The notes under the pieces: model-generated
Databases searched by the model: none
What the model was told of the DNA's origin: nothing
The model's input: only the letters and a program-made list of their open reading frames with translations
Program-made: the position numbers and the translations under genes
Source of the DNA: Dromaius novaehollandiae
Lineage: Eukaryota > Chordata > Aves > Casuariiformes > Dromaiidae
Direction of reading: 5' to 3'
DNA: 64,000 nucleotides
NCBI RefSeq assembly: GCF_036370855.1
Contig: NC_088132.1
Coordinates: 61,542,841-61,606,840, forward strand
In this document: piece by piece, positions 1 through 11,280 of the stretch
Layout: every line of letters starts with the position of its first letter
Position numbering within the stretch: position 1 is the first letter of the stretch

Positions 1-1629
1 ACACAAAAAGCATGTGGTTTTCCATAAGAAAGCAAATGAAAAAAATTTTCTCTTGATATTTTAGGATGGAAGAATGGTGACTTTTTAGATGATATTGACC
101 AGGATTTTCAGTTTTGTATTTTATTAATTGTGTGATTGTGCAAACTGTAGTGAGCTGATGATTGCTTTAATTTTCTCTCTTTTCACCTGTGCAGAAAGTC
201 TGGTAATCCTCGCTGTGGTGCAGTGGTGTTGTGTTGCTGCCGTAGGCTTGTAGTTTTACCTTTTGAAAGTTGTTGGGTGGTTACTGTGGAGGTGGAAAGG
301 TTCATAAATAAGAAAAGTCCTTATGACTGTGGTAGTTACTGTATTGCTTGGAAGCAGAGAAGCATCAGGCTGAGGGCTTTGACTGGCAACTTTTGTCTCT
401 TCTAATTCTTCTTCCTTTCTGCTTCATAGACAGTAGAAACAAGAAGAAAAATGCTTTCTAATGATGCTAACTTGAGTTTTGTATGATAGTGAAGTGAAAT
501 AAATTGTTTTTAAGATTCAAAAAAAAATTAAACATGATTATGAATTCTGAAGAGGAAAGGTTTGGGGAGACATATTCACCAAGACCAATGTTTCTGTCCA
601 TATATTTCATACATCTAAAAAAAGCAAAGCAGCTTAAGTCTTAATGAATCTTAACTTGAGAAAAGGATAGAGCATGTGGGAGGATCTGCAGAAATTCAGA
701 AAGACATGGTACATCCTTGTCTTGAAACATGTTTTAAAATCCTGCATCAAGCTGTTGTGCTGCCAATAAACAGCTATAGATTGGAGAATGTATGACTACT
801 CTTCTGAAAACATAGGACTGAATTACAGTTTGAAACCAGCCACTTATGTCCTTGCCTTTAATGTTGTTTCATGAATTTGCATTTTCTTTCTTGCCTTTTC
901 TTGTTTCTGTTCTTTTTAGCTTTTTCTTTTTCTTCTTTGCATTAATTCCTTCATGGTTTATGTCCTATATTTTTAAACTGGTACATTTTCATCTTCCATT
1001 TGTTCTGTTCTGATGTTACCCATCTACTCTGCATGTCTTATTTTTTCCAGTCTCATTTCTCACTCATTTCTCTATTGCCACATTCCCATCTTTTTTTTTT
1101 CTGTATGATCAAAGAACAGTTTATTGATTTGTGTTCTGTTCTTCTAAATGACAAGTTGAATTGTAGTTTTGAAGTTAGCATGTTAGATGACCAAATATGA
1201 GCAAAATTCAAAACTTTCCCAGGATTAATTAGGTATAACAATGGAACACCTTCCTAAAGAACTCGTGTTCAGACTATAATGTGAGAGGAAGGTTTATTAT
1301 ACTTATAAAATTAGATCCAACTTCATAAGCAGGCATGAACTGCATCCTACATGGCAGACTTAGAGAGCCAGATCTCTAGTCCTGCCTTTGTTGTCCAGGA
1401 GTAACCACAGGTGACTGAGCAAATCATATTCCATATATATAGTGTACATTCCACAGATGTACTATGGTTTAGTGTATACCTCTGAGCTGTTTCTTGCCCT
1501 TCTCACTGGGGTGTGCAAAATTGTTTGAACAAGCATCCCAAGGAATAATCAGTGGGATACTCTTAATATGGAATATTGAATGGAGTTCAGCAGAGTCTGG
1601 CTCTGTTCTGTGTTTTCTGTAATCACTCA

Positions 1630-2525
1630 GATGACGTTACTGGGAAAATGATTATTAAAGTAGCAGATGATGTGAATCTGGAAGGGATTGCTGCTGGAAT
1701 TTAGATAAATGAGAATTCATTGTGATCCTGGCAAACCGAGAATATCATCCAAACCGAGAATATCATCTTTAAAAATGTTATGAAGTTGTATAACGAAATG
1801 TGTGAGATACTGTACTTTGGCAGAAGTAATCCGCCGTATAAATGGAAGATTGGGGTAGATAAAATTCTGCAGAACAGGATCTGGGTTATTTGCTGTTGAG
1901 CGGAACATGAAGCTGTTATGAAAAAAAACCAACCACCCTGTCATACTAGGAGGTATAGTTAGTGATATAACTAGCCAGACACATGAAATAATCTTTCCAC
2001 TTAATATTTACTCGGTCTCAGCTTTATCAGCTGCAGTACCCTATCCAGTGTGGTGCCTTGCAATTCAAGCAAGATGTCGGCCACTTGGATGGAGGGGGAG
2101 TAGGGAGAAAAAAATCATAAGGGGTCTAGAAAACATGAACTCCACAGAGGTTGCAAGTACTGGAAGTAGAGGACTGAGGGAAACCAAGACTGCAATTCTC
2201 AAGTTCACAAAATGCTCCTGCAAAAGGAAAGGAATGATCTCCCTCTCTTCGTCCCCCCCTGCCCCGGAATTATAGAAATACCTAATAAATTTCAGCAAGA
2301 GTGTTAGGTTAGTTTGACATTTTTTTCTGATGGTAAGGATAGTGAAGGTCTGGATTCGTTTTTTGCAGGAGACTGTAATTGAAGGTCTTACAGAAAAGGC
2401 TGGACAAACTTCTGCCAGAAGTTACATATGAGGTGTTAATCATTCCTTGGGAGGGAAATTGGATTATAGGACTTCTCAAGGTCCTTTTCAACCCCATTCT
2501 TCTTGGAATTACAAAAATTCCTGTC
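1630..2525 (+). mobile_element. Old, decayed CR1 LINE fragment (reverse transcriptase end and 3' region)
   Basis: The order of segments follows the CR1 3' half in sense orientation. At about 1661 there is a degenerate reverse transcriptase motif C (frame reads VADDVNLEGI in place of FADDTKLGG). At 1815-1915 come remnants of the region around GAACAGGATCTGGG. At 2015-2190 follow the CAGTACCCTATCCAG and AGGGGTCTAGAAAACATGA segments, and at 2390-2510 the 3' end with GGCTGGACAAAC, then ACTTCTCAAGGTCC and TTTTCAACCCCATTCTT. Many indels and stops show that the copy is ancient and dead. Identification rests on remembered family consensus, and the limits are approximate. Confidence 0.8.
1733..1768 (+). 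repeat. 18-bp tandem duplication inside the old CR1 copy
   Basis: AAACCGAGAATATCATCC is followed directly by the same unit with one change at its end. It explains part of the length difference to the CR1 consensus. Confidence 0.9.
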
Positions 2526-3780
2526 AGCTTCATAAGAAATACTCACTCACAAATATTCCTATAGAAGGTAAAACTGCTTTTACGACCTTCCCCAGACTGA
2601 TGAAAGGGCCTGCCATTCTGTGGAAGGTTATTTGTCAACTTCAGAGACAGATATTTTCTTCCACTGCCTTTACCATTACTTCAGCATCTTTTCTGCTTTT
2701 TAGATTCAGTACTGTCGAAAGCAGCATTTTGTAACATTCAATTACTGGAAATGCTATTCTCAATAGAGCACCAGTAAAGTGATTTAGTGACAATAACATT
2801 AGTACTGATTAAATATTCCAGTAATTTGTATGTATTTTAAAGATCAGGGTAAGGAAGAAGCGTGGAAGAAAGGAAGGGAAGGGAAGAGCAGAGACACACG
2901 TACTAGCATGTAGAAACAGGATGGGAGAAGCTGGACAGCAACAGAGAATACTTACGAATGATGAGACAGTGAAAAGGAAGGAGATAAAAGAGCAGATATC
3001 TAGGAGTGAAGGACAGAATGAGAAAATAGAAAAGGTAGTGGGATACAGAAAAAGATTAGGTCCACATTTTGCCTATACTTTTTTCTATTTTTCCTTCCAT
3101 TTCCATTCGGAGAACACCTACTATTGACATTTAAAGAAGAATAGAGTGTTCTGAACACTCCTTCATCTGTTCTGTCTGTAAATATTTTGGCTTATTTTGA
3201 GGAAATGCCAAACTTTAAAACTTTGTTAATTCTACAGTGGAAAGGAGTTACAAGTATGGATGAAGAGCAGCAAGAACGTGTCAAGTTGGCTGATTGTTTT
3301 TCCTTGTAGACTTGCTATAGATACAAAAAGGTTTAGTTCTCTGAATCCACTTACAATTTTTAGTGGAGACTGCTTAAAAGTGTGAGTAACTAAAGGAAAA
3401 CATATGATTCCTATTTTAAATGCCTTGGGAGTACATTTTCCAGTCTTTCGTAAGTAAATATAAAGTCAGTTGGATTTCATAATACCTATCATCTGTTGGC
3501 TTATTCCAAGCTGTATGGGGTCATTTATAGCTTTTTGATTGTAGGTTGTTGTAGATGGGATCTTGCGGTTTTATCTTAACAAAGCCTGGGGTCTCTGTGC
3601 TGTCAGCATAGCCTAAACTCTTCATGTGGTGTGTAGAAAGGGATTGTTTTGATGTGGTGGCTGCAGTAGCGCACTGCAGCCTCAGCATACCGTTGTCACA
3701 GCAGAATGAGCACGGTATTTTTACAGTGAGAGCACTCTGGCCTGCTCCCAGTCCCTCTTCAGGGCTGGACCGCAACATGT

Positions 3781-3800
3781 CTGTGCTCTGCAGAGCACAG
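3781..3800. other. 20-bp perfect palindrome
   Basis: CTGTGCTCTGCAGAGCACAG reads the same on both strands with no spacer. It lies in a slightly GC-richer block (3600-3830). Confidence 0.9.
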
Positions 3801-5034
3801 CTTCATAGGATACGTGGAGCATAGGGAATGCACTTCTACAAGCTCTCTCAGAAAAATGCTCCTAAATGTGGACTGTCTTCTTCAGGAATGAAGGAAGAGT
3901 CAAAGTTTGCCTCTGAAATTGCACAAATAAAAGGAAAATCAAATCCTAGATGTACGGGGTCATAGCATAAAATCACCAGTCAACTGTAACATCTTTTTTT
4001 AAAAAAAGAGAACAGTGCTCTAATTCAGGTGCTACTTGGAGCAACTGTGTGACAACTTTATTTCAAGGATGAAGTAAATCCAAGACCATTTATATAGGAT
4101 TTTTTGTTTGGGCTAAAATCCGCCTAGAAATTAAGAGGCAAACAATACAAAGTGTGCTTATGAAAAGAAATACTGTTTAATAAACAGAATAACAGACTCT
4201 TCTGTTGAAACAGACTTTGCTTTTGATGTGGGCAGCAAGTGTTCAAACCGCAAAGTAAGATAACGACAAACAGTTTCAGAACTAGTAGACAACAAAGCTG
4301 GTTACTGAAAACAGCAGTGCATTAACCTAGTAAATTCTGAAACATAGATTATATTGAAGTAGCTAATGAAATATCTGCAAAACCTAAAGCAGAAGGAGCG
4401 GAGCTTATCATTGCTATGACATACTTGGGGTGAATGAGTGACTGAGACCTGCACAGAATACCCATGGAGTAGATCTGATACTGCGTGGCCATGACCGTGA
4501 TTATTGAATCAAAAGCATGAACATGAATTGTCAAAAAGTCTGATTTAAATAATTTCTCAAAAATAAATATAGGAAACTTTGGTTCACTCTTTCAGTATAA
4601 TCTTCAAAGAACTGATATTCTGAGAAATCTGGAAGAAGATTCTTTTATAAAATCAGTTGTCAGTGAGTATACTCAAAACCTGCAGATATGTATGGTTTTC
4701 TTAATTATCTGTTTAAAAAATAAACAGCTAACAAGAATTATTTTCAAATTTATTTTAAAAAAAAGTTTTCAATGGCCACATCTGTAATATTGGACTGTGA
4801 AGCATCTCCATATTCCTGGACATAGAGTTCTACTATGGCTGCACCCTGACACTGTATCTGTGAATTTGGGGCATGGGGAAGCATAAGTAGTCTCTGTTTT
4901 ATATGCAATCTCAATGCAATCAACTATGCTGCATTTACATTGTAACCAGGGGATTTTCCTGCTTTTATAAAAACAGTTTGCATTTATTTTTCGACAGGAA
5001 TTTGTGACTTAGCTTCACCTTATGTGCTGAAATG

Positions 5035-5095
5035 AGGTCCAGATTTGTTCCTGATATAACTCCACTGACTTCAGTAGAAGACCTCATCTTATCAA
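5035..5095. repeat. Old dispersed repeat fragment (CTCCACTGACTTCA type)
   Basis: CCAGATTTGTTCCTGATATA and AACTCCACTGACTTCAGTAG match the amniote repeat that reads CAAATTCTGCTC followed by TAACTCCACTGAAGTCAATG. It is short and diverged. Confidence 0.35.
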
Positions 5096-6688
5096 ATTTA
5101 GTTTTAATCCCACCTATGAAAATGGCATTTAGAAATTTTGTATTTTATCCAGTTTGAACCTGAAATATTGCTATATCTGCACAATATGGGAAAGCTCATG
5201 GTAAGAAACCCTTGACATCCCTCTGCCTCTTAGCTACTGAATTCTTAGGAGAATTAGTTTCTTTTCAGACCTATGAAAATGATTGTTGCCTATACAGTTT
5301 TAAAGAAGGTATATGAATTAATTCATCCTTGACATAGCTACTCATTCAGTAGTTACAAGCAATGCTTGTATGTGGCTGGGTGAAAGCTTGCAGCATTCTG
5401 TAACATTCTTTTTTATGGATGCTGGGACTTTCTGATTGAAAGATCACTGCATGTAATGAAGAGTGTCCTTTATTATTATAGATATTTGTTAGTAATACTG
5501 CTGTAGTACTACAGTCCCTAGAGCTTTGTATTTAAATTCCTTATGTAATTATCACACTCGAGTTGCATAGTACATTCACACTCTGTATAAAATATTTCTG
5601 ACAAAATATTAAATGCAAATAAGCTATTTCCTCTGCTATGCAACACTGATACCTGTCAATCCCTGGTAGATTTCTGCATTCTTGGCAGTTTGTAGCAGTC
5701 TTTGCTGTACTGTGGTAGTGCATCTGCTATATTCTCTATTCCTGATGGGACTCTGGAGATCAGAAGATAATTTTAATTAGGTCGTCTGAATCCACAAGAC
5801 ATGAAAAACTAGCACACATTATAGTAAAACTTTGAGACCGTTAAGATTAGGTTGATGCTGAAGTTGTTTGTAATCCCCAATCACATAACTTTCTCTAAGA
5901 ATAAGTTTCTATTGCTGGCAACAGATATCAGCAGTAAGTGCAGATGAATTTGTTTTGGGTCTACTTTTCCTTACACTGTCTCGTGTTCTCTTGTTTTTTT
6001 TTTTTCTTTCTGGGATGGGGTGGGGTGGTCTTTTAAAATATATGGTATCCAAGGCAGGAATCAAGCCTATTTGTTTGCAGAGCAACTATGGTAAGAGTAA
6101 AGAATGATACTTAAAGTGCAGTGGTACTTTAATGAGATAAAATAGCTTGGGTGAAATCCTGGTCAGAGTCTCAAAGGCAACATATTTTTGCAGTTATTTC
6201 CACTCCCCAACCCAGTAAGAAGCAATCTGAGAACACATTTTTCTTCCCACATATAAAATCTTCATCTTACTAAATCTGCAGAGCAATTGGTTTTGCCAAA
6301 TATGTTTTAAATCAAAATGCTATGGAACTATTTTAAAAATGAAAACTTCTACTAATCTACAAATACAGTCAGTTTTGTTGGGATTGCTCTCTCCGTTTTC
6401 GAAAACCCTTATTATTTTCTTAGCTAATAATTACTCTTCTTATACTGAATTATTATTGGTTTTTTGAACAGTATTTAACCTGGTGCCCAAATGACTTTAG
6501 TTTTATATTGGCTATGTTATTTTATGATGGAAGGGATTAAGATTGGGATTTGGCTTTTCCATCCACCCATGTGTGTGAAATGTTAAAAATCTATAGCAGT
6601 CATTAAATCAGCATGCTTGCTTAATTTTCTAAGGATTATTCACCGTGCAACATTAAGTATGTATATAAGTCTTTGCAGCATTGCAAAT

Positions 6689-6729
6689 AAATTGTCCAAA
6701 TAACAGTATTGCAGTTATTTGGACAATTT
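6689..6729. other. Perfect 16-bp stem hairpin
   Basis: AAATTGTCCAAATAAC at 6689-6704 is the exact reverse complement of 6714-6729, apart by a 9-base loop; outside, GCAAAT and TTTGC pair further after a small bulge. It is not G+C rich, so it could be the core of a small inverted-repeat element or a foldback transcript; nothing identifies it further. Confidence 0.8.
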
Positions 6730-6950
6730 TTGCATATATCATTTCTTGGGCACCTAACCTCGAATCTTAAATCTGTAGAACAAGGAAATATATTATATAA
6801 CCAAATGTTTATGGGAAAAAAAAACCCTCACAGGAAATATCTTTATTTTCTATTATGACTTTATAGGTACCTTTTGTTCAAATCGAGTGCGTGCAGCAGG
6901 GGGTTTTACTGTGCATGATCTTGTGACTATCCTATTGTAGATCCACTGCT

Positions 6951-6989
6951 AGTAGTCAGAATTACAGTCAGAATTATAGTCAGAGAATT
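6951..6989 (+). repeat. Short tandem repeat, about 12-bp unit, three copies
   Basis: Units TAGTCAGAAT, TACAGTCAGAAT and TATAGTCAGAGA follow each other, with small changes. Confidence 0.75.
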
Positions 6990-8498
6990 ACGTACTGCTG
7001 AATTACATATTCTTGAAAATGAAGTTTACAGCCAGCCAGCTCCTTATAGAAGGTCGGTAGAGTGATCGTTCAGACTGTTCTATTTGTGTATGACAACATT
7101 AGTTGTCCCAGAAAGTTAAAATTTTTCAGTTTCGATTAATGCCGATAATGGTGTCACAAGTGTTGTGTAATACTTGTACAATGTATGATGATTACTTCTC
7201 TACAAGACACATTTCTAGTAATATTCCTATATTACACTAGTTTAAAATGGGTAGAATCATATCACATACAGTGCATGTTTGGTTTACAAAATAGGATATT
7301 TATCCGGGAAATATTTATTTTTTATTTTGAAAAAACCAACTTCAAGAGAATGACATTTTCATATTGCAAGCTACTAAGTAATAAATTCTGCAGTTAGCTT
7401 GATTCTCCAAATGATAGACACATTAATGATTTAGTTAGCACTGAAATGACATGTGATTTAACATGTAGTCCAGATTTTCTATGAGGCCATTAAACAACAC
7501 GTGCAGATGACCACAGCTATGTCATAATTTTTAGTGTCTTAACATAGATGATTAGTTCTGGACCAAGTTCTGGGCTGCTGGCAAGAAGCCTAGCAGCTGC
7601 TGCCTCAAATACCCTTATATTTTAGGGTATTTGGTGAAAGTATGATCTTATTAATCTTATTTTAAGATTGTGTTGAGCAATGTCTGGCTTGTTCTGAGTT
7701 TAGCTTTTACTGCATTGTTCCAAATGGTTCATTAATTTGATTTATTCCTCTGCTATTCAGCATTTGTCTTCTTAACTTCCATATTTCTTCAAGTAGCGGG
7801 AATAGAGTTTGGATTTGATCCAGATGCAGAATGAGGGCACAGAATTCTAAGTGAAAATTCAAGCACAATATCTAAAGAAAAATAAGGTCTACCTACTTGA
7901 CAGTAAGGATTAATTGGCTAATATATGTTCTGATATATTTACATACAGTTTCTGAGAATACTTCCTACTTGTGAAGCATTATTTCCATAAAATACAATCT
8001 AATGGTGATTGCTAAATTATGAGAGTACACTGGATTATGATTCAATTCTTTTCCCTTTTTTCCCCATCAGTTTTCAAATGCATTCATTTTCTGACATTGC
8101 TATCTGTCTTTAGTCTAATGAATATTCCTGCCATCCTGCAGAATATTAGATATCAACTTTGGTTTTTAAATCATCTTAGTCTTCTACTGAGGTTCATGTC
8201 TGCAAGTACTATTTTTGCATGTTCAAATTAAGAACAGCTATTTGTAGCCACAATCTCTCAGTCCTATTTGTATGCAAAATGTACATGTTCAATCTGGAAG
8301 TTATTTAAGAAGGTGGCTCCAAGCAATTTCAACTTATTTGTTACAAATAAAATATTTGTAATAAAACAAAAAATGATAGTATTATTACTAATTCTTCTGC
8401 AACCTTACAGTTCAAAGTAATTTTGAAATAGGCATTAAGTGTGTACATTTATGCATGAACATATTCATTAGATATATATTATTACTCTGGTTTTTCAG

Positions 8499-8673
8499 GG
8501 GAAGTATTCAGGGATGTGACAGTACAGAAGCATCCTACGTTTGGTACAGAAACTACACAGACACTTTCTGCAGCTGTTATTAATCATTTTGAATCTATCG
8601 GAGTTGTTCATGGCTTCACAAATGTATTTCAGAATGAGCTTAATTACTCTGTTGAAATCTGCATCATTAACAG
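8499..8673 (+). other. Candidate unannotated exon, product not recognised
   Basis: A 175-nt segment, open in one frame only, sits between a good acceptor (ATTACTCTGGTTTTTCAG) and a good donor (AACAG|GTAATT). The frame reads EVFRDVTVQKHPTFGTETT, then QTLSAAVINHFESIGVVHG, then FTNVFQNELNYSVEICIIN. Its composition is protein-like, but I do not recognise the protein and no repeat family fits. It is on the strand opposite to RNF180, about 14 kb beyond its stop. It ends at phase 2. It may be part of a lineage-specific gene, a decayed gene, or chance. Confidence 0.25.
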
Positions 8674-9372
8674 GTAATTTAAAATAGGAGGTTCCAGTCA
8701 GCTCCAGTCATTACAATGGGTTTTGGAATTTGGTCAATACAAATAGGACATTTTCTCCTGACTCTTATGCAGTATTTAACAGGGATAAGTGCTATATTTT
8801 CTTAGAGCAACAATTGCTCAGTATTATGGTTAGAACTGTCGTTTATGAGAATGGGACTGTTTCTCTTGGAGACATGTCTTCTATGGTCAACTTTCAGTCA
8901 TCCAGGTTATTACAAGTTTGAATAATGCAAACAAAGCTAAAGCGTGAATAAAACAAAACATACAGAAATTAGTCTATGGGAGCTCGACCAGGGTGTAATC
9001 ATGAAAAGAAAGAGAAATCTGTGACAACCTCTGAGTATGTGACCCTGCAAGCCCATGCAGCCACTGCTGTGTGAATGTGGTCATACTTCTTCCAGATGCA
9101 AGCTGGGTTCAGAGTCGGTTGTATTTGGGAGATCGATCCTGCAGGCATATAGAGATGGATTTCTGAAGGGACAGGAAAATGGATGAAGGAGAAAACAGTC
9201 TTAGAGTTCAAACTGTGGTTAGAAGTTCTAGTCCCCTTGTACTTGTTAAGAAAGTGGATTTAACATGTGGAGGCTTTGGATTTAGCATGTAAGACTTTTT
9301 AGGGACAAAAGCCTTTCTGATGAAATCCCTTTTTCACCTTTGCAAACAGTGTGGGATAAAACTTTTTTTTTT

Positions 9373-9402
9373 GGGGTGGGGTGGGGTGGGGGGGGTGGGG
9401 GG
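9373..9402 (+). other. G-rich tract, G-quadruplex potential
   Basis: A run of GGGGT units (about four) followed by eight and six G in a row, 30 bases with only G and single T. More than four runs of at least four G meet the usual G-quadruplex pattern. It is preceded by a T tract at 9363-9372. Confidence 0.85.
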
Positions 9403-11229
9403 AAGGTCTATCGATACTTCCTGGCACTGTCCCCTTTTATCTCCTTTTCTTTCTTTCCCTCTTGTAAGCATCAAAACTAATGTCTGGAGAGAATACAGAG
9501 TGATTCTGTCACTTTATTTTCTCTGTGCACCAGTTGCAGAAGTTGTGTTGCATTAGGTTTTCCATGGTTACAAAAATTGTAATTAATTAAAATAGGCCAG
9601 GAAAATGACAACTACGTAATACTGTATCTCTCTTCATTGTAAGAGTTGAGAACTAAAATACAAATCCTAGGGTGTTAGGTCATCCAATTCCCACTGATTT
9701 CAATGGATAGGTCAAAAAGGGACACTGGCACCTTTAAAGGCAGCTAAGACTATGTTGCTATTGGAAGATGCCCTATTTAGCTATTGTGTGCTTGAGATTA
9801 AAGTGGAATATGTGGATTTTAACACTAATTTACTTGGGCAGGTCTGAAAAAATCCCACCTAAGATTTTATTGTTTAGAGCCATGATTATGGCCCTTCAGG
9901 TTTTGTCAGGTTCTCCCCGGTGATATTTGAACAAAGCTGGTTTTTTCAGACTGTTTACTTGTTAGAAGGGAGGAACGCTGATCTGAAGAATTCTTTAAGT
10001 GATCCTAATACTAACTTAAAGGTCTTCTCTGTAAGACGCTTTTGCCATCTATTCATGAGCCTTACAGGCTGAAATTTTCATAGCGGTAAACTCACCCTTC
10101 TGCCACAAGTTTGAAATATGGAAGGAAAAGGTAAAAGCTGGAATTTACTTACAGGCAGGTTTGGATAATCAGTAAAATCCTTTTAATAATCCAGAAAGCA
10201 ATTTTCCTTTAGTCAAGGACATGTAAAACACTGAAGGGGTGAGGCATTACCCTTTGTCTTCTACATTTTTGCACTGTCCTTAAATGAACAATTTATGGCA
10301 AATCCTAATACTTGCTATCCTGCATCTTGTACAATTTTCCTTGTGCCCAAAACAATGTGAATAAAATACTGTATTTTATTTGTATCATATAACTCACCTT
10401 GCAAACTTTCAGTGACAGCTCATTTAGAATCTGTATTGCTTCATCGACAGGAAATTCAGAACATGTTTTTTTAAACCAACAGGACTGAGCTACAGAGAAA
10501 TCACTTTGTAGTAGATGCAATGTCAAAAATGTTTTAATCTCCTCCAGAAAAGGAAGTCTACCTGACATTCTGGGCTAAGCAGCTGTTACATGTATTTTTT
10601 TTAATCCTAAGAATCATGTGAAAACTGAAAATAGTTAAAACCATTTTCACAGATCTAAATTATACAAGCCAGACAACAGATCATACCCTCCTATGATTTC
10701 TGCTAAAAAGCACACACACAAAAAAGGAAGTGTTTCAAAACACTAGCATTAGCTAAAACCTTCTATTTGTAATTTTGCCAAAGTAATTTATAACGCTATG
10801 TCTCAAAAGGTTTCAGAAATACTGTCAGGAGTAGATAGGTCTTGTTTGAGGAGATATGAAGGAAATCAGGTCAAAGCCACAGAACAAAGCCTAGAAACAC
10901 TATTAGCATTTCACAATGTAGAACTTGAGGTAATGCAATAATTTATGTAATTTCTGCTGAAAGTAGATGTCTTAAAGTTTAGTGAGAAACAGAAGTTCCT
11001 CCTTTTCCCTTTAAGTCTTTTCTTTCACTTTCCTCCCTTAGGCACACTGGCTGTACATTATCTCCTTACAATCATGTGAATTGCTTTATTCTCATTTTCC
11101 TTTTCTTTGAAAAGCCAATGAAAAAATCTAACCCTCTGGACCTACTACCTAGCACAAACGTCTCCTGATGGGTAATAAAACTGGCCTAATTGATGCCTTT
11201 GTTATTTTTCCTCATTGATCCTGTTGCAG

Positions 11230-11280
11230 GAGGCATGTTGGGTGCAAGGAAGAGGCACCCTATTCACGGTCTATTCAAAG
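11230..11280 (+). other. Candidate small exon, compatible in phase with the one at 8499
   Basis: A 51-nt segment lies between TGATCCTGTTGCAG and AAAG|GTAATA. If joined to the segment at 8499-8673 the reading frame stays open through the junction (R, then RHVGCKEEAPYSRSIQ). A downstream acceptor-like site near 12038 would bring a stop at once. A 50-base open segment is weak evidence on its own. Confidence 0.15.
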
